Shown: piece by piece, positions 11,889-12,351 of the stretch
Numbering within the stretch: the first letter of the stretch is position 1
How the letters are laid out: each line of letters opens with the position of its first letter
NCBI GenBank assembly: GCA_038216465.1
Contig: JBBQQC010000038.1
Location: 1 to 12,351, forward strand
Reading direction: 5' to 3'
Source of the DNA: JACCZX01 sp038216465
GTDB taxonomy: Bacteria > Pseudomonadota > Gammaproteobacteria > Burkholderiales > Burkholderiaceae_F
Length of the DNA stretch: 12,351 nucleotides
The notes under the pieces: model-generated
The model's input: the letters and a program-made list of their open reading frames with translations, nothing else
What the model was told of the DNA's origin: nothing
Databases searched by the model: none
Program-made: the position numbers and the translations under genes

Positions 11889-12351
11889 ATGTCGCTCGGC
11901 GTCTTCATCATCCGCCGGCTGCTGTTTTCGTTGTTGGTCCTGCTGATCGTATCGATCGTCGTGTTCATCGTCGTCCAGGTGCTGCCAGGCGACGTCGCAT
12001 CGATGATCCTCGGCACCGACGCGACGCCCGACGATGTCGAGACAATGCGCGAGAAGCTCGGCCTCAATCGTCCTGCGCACATACGTTATCTCGAATGGAT
12101 CGGCGGTGCCGTGCGCGGAGACTGGGGAACATCGCTGCGATTGAATCAGGCGGTCGCACCGCTGATAATGACGCGGCTTGCGAATTCGGCGGTGCTCGCG
12201 GCGCTGACATTGATCATCGCGGTGCCGCTTGCCGTCGGCCTCGGCGTCTACGCCGGTCTGCGTCAGGGCCGGCTCGCCGACCGGAGCATCGCGTTGGTCA
12301 CGCTGATCGGCACGTCGCTGCCCGAGTTCGTTTGGGGCAACCTTTTGATCA
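11889..12351 (+). CDS. ABC transporter permease, DppB-like (partial, runs off the window)
   Basis: The first 154 residues of an inner-membrane permease of the DppB/OppB family; the gene continues past the window end. It opens with the typical start MSLGVFIIRRLLFSLLVLLIV and a first helix, followed by the conserved LPGDVASMILGTDATPDDVETMREKLGLNRP segment. Then come RYLEWIGGAVRGDWGTSL, a second helix (NSAVLAALTLIIAVPLAVGLGVYAG) and LADRSIALVTLIGTSLPEFVWGNLL. All are hallmarks of binding-protein-dependent peptide/nickel permeases. The Shine-Dalgarno is weak (AAGGA lies about 14 nt upstream), which with the hairpin upstream may lower its expression relative to the binding protein. A DppC-like permease and ATPases are expected beyond the window. 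Confidence 0.92.
   Translation, partial: MSLGVFIIRRLLFSLLVLLIVSIVVFIVVQVLPGDVASMILGTDATPDDVETMREKLGLNRPAHIRYLEWIGGAVRGDWGTSLRLNQAVAPLIMTRLANSAVLAALTLIIAVPLAVGLGVYAGLRQGRLADRSIALVTLIGTSLPEFVWGNLLI

Overview
The window is GC-rich and looks like a chromosomal segment of a proteobacterium. The GltX sequence and the twin-arginine-dependent ABC substrate-binding protein most resemble betaproteobacteria (Burkholderiales-like). That placement rests on remembered family resemblance, not on a search. No phage, transposase, CRISPR array or plasmid functions were seen.

Layout. A tRNA-Val(CAC) at 67-141 is followed by a tightly packed plus-strand block: a sensor histidine kinase (251-1549), a PAP2 phosphatase (1626-2393), an EptA/MCR-type phosphoethanolamine transferase (2390-4066, overlapping the phosphatase by ATGA), a periplasmic PAP2-like protein (4068-4697), a DedA membrane protein (4735-5331) and a third, canonical PAP2 phosphatase (5362-5904). 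This is an envelope lipid-phosphate block. The likely theme is sensing of envelope stress, remodelling of lipid A phosphates with phosphoethanolamine, and recycling of phospholipid and undecaprenyl phosphates. Three PAP2 proteins of clearly different architecture flank EptA and DedA, and two of them carry substitutions in signature residues.

A translation block follows: glutamyl-tRNA synthetase gltX (5968-7380), a small VOC/glyoxalase-fold protein (7490-7879), tRNA-Ala(GGC) and tRNA-Glu(TTC). The tRNA-Glu is the substrate of GltX. Behind the tRNA pair, 8180-8956 is a decayed zone. It holds two hairpins and, on the minus strand, a remnant of a group 1 truncated hemoglobin with a one-base frameshift and no recoverable N-terminus.

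The right end is a divergent pair. On the minus strand (8957-10030) is a ureohydrolase-fold (arginase/agmatinase-like) protein that keeps the DxHxD and DxD metal motifs. It has lost the GGDHS histidine and the usual guanidinium-binding glutamate. On the plus strand is a peptide/opine-type ABC transporter: a Tat-exported substrate-binding protein (10172-11767) and the start of a DppB-like permease (11889 to the window end). The shared 141-bp intergenic region contains two inverted repeats. The natural reading is an uptake-plus-hydrolysis module for an unknown nitrogen compound. The altered active site makes this, with the multi-PAP2/EptA block, the most interesting part of the window.
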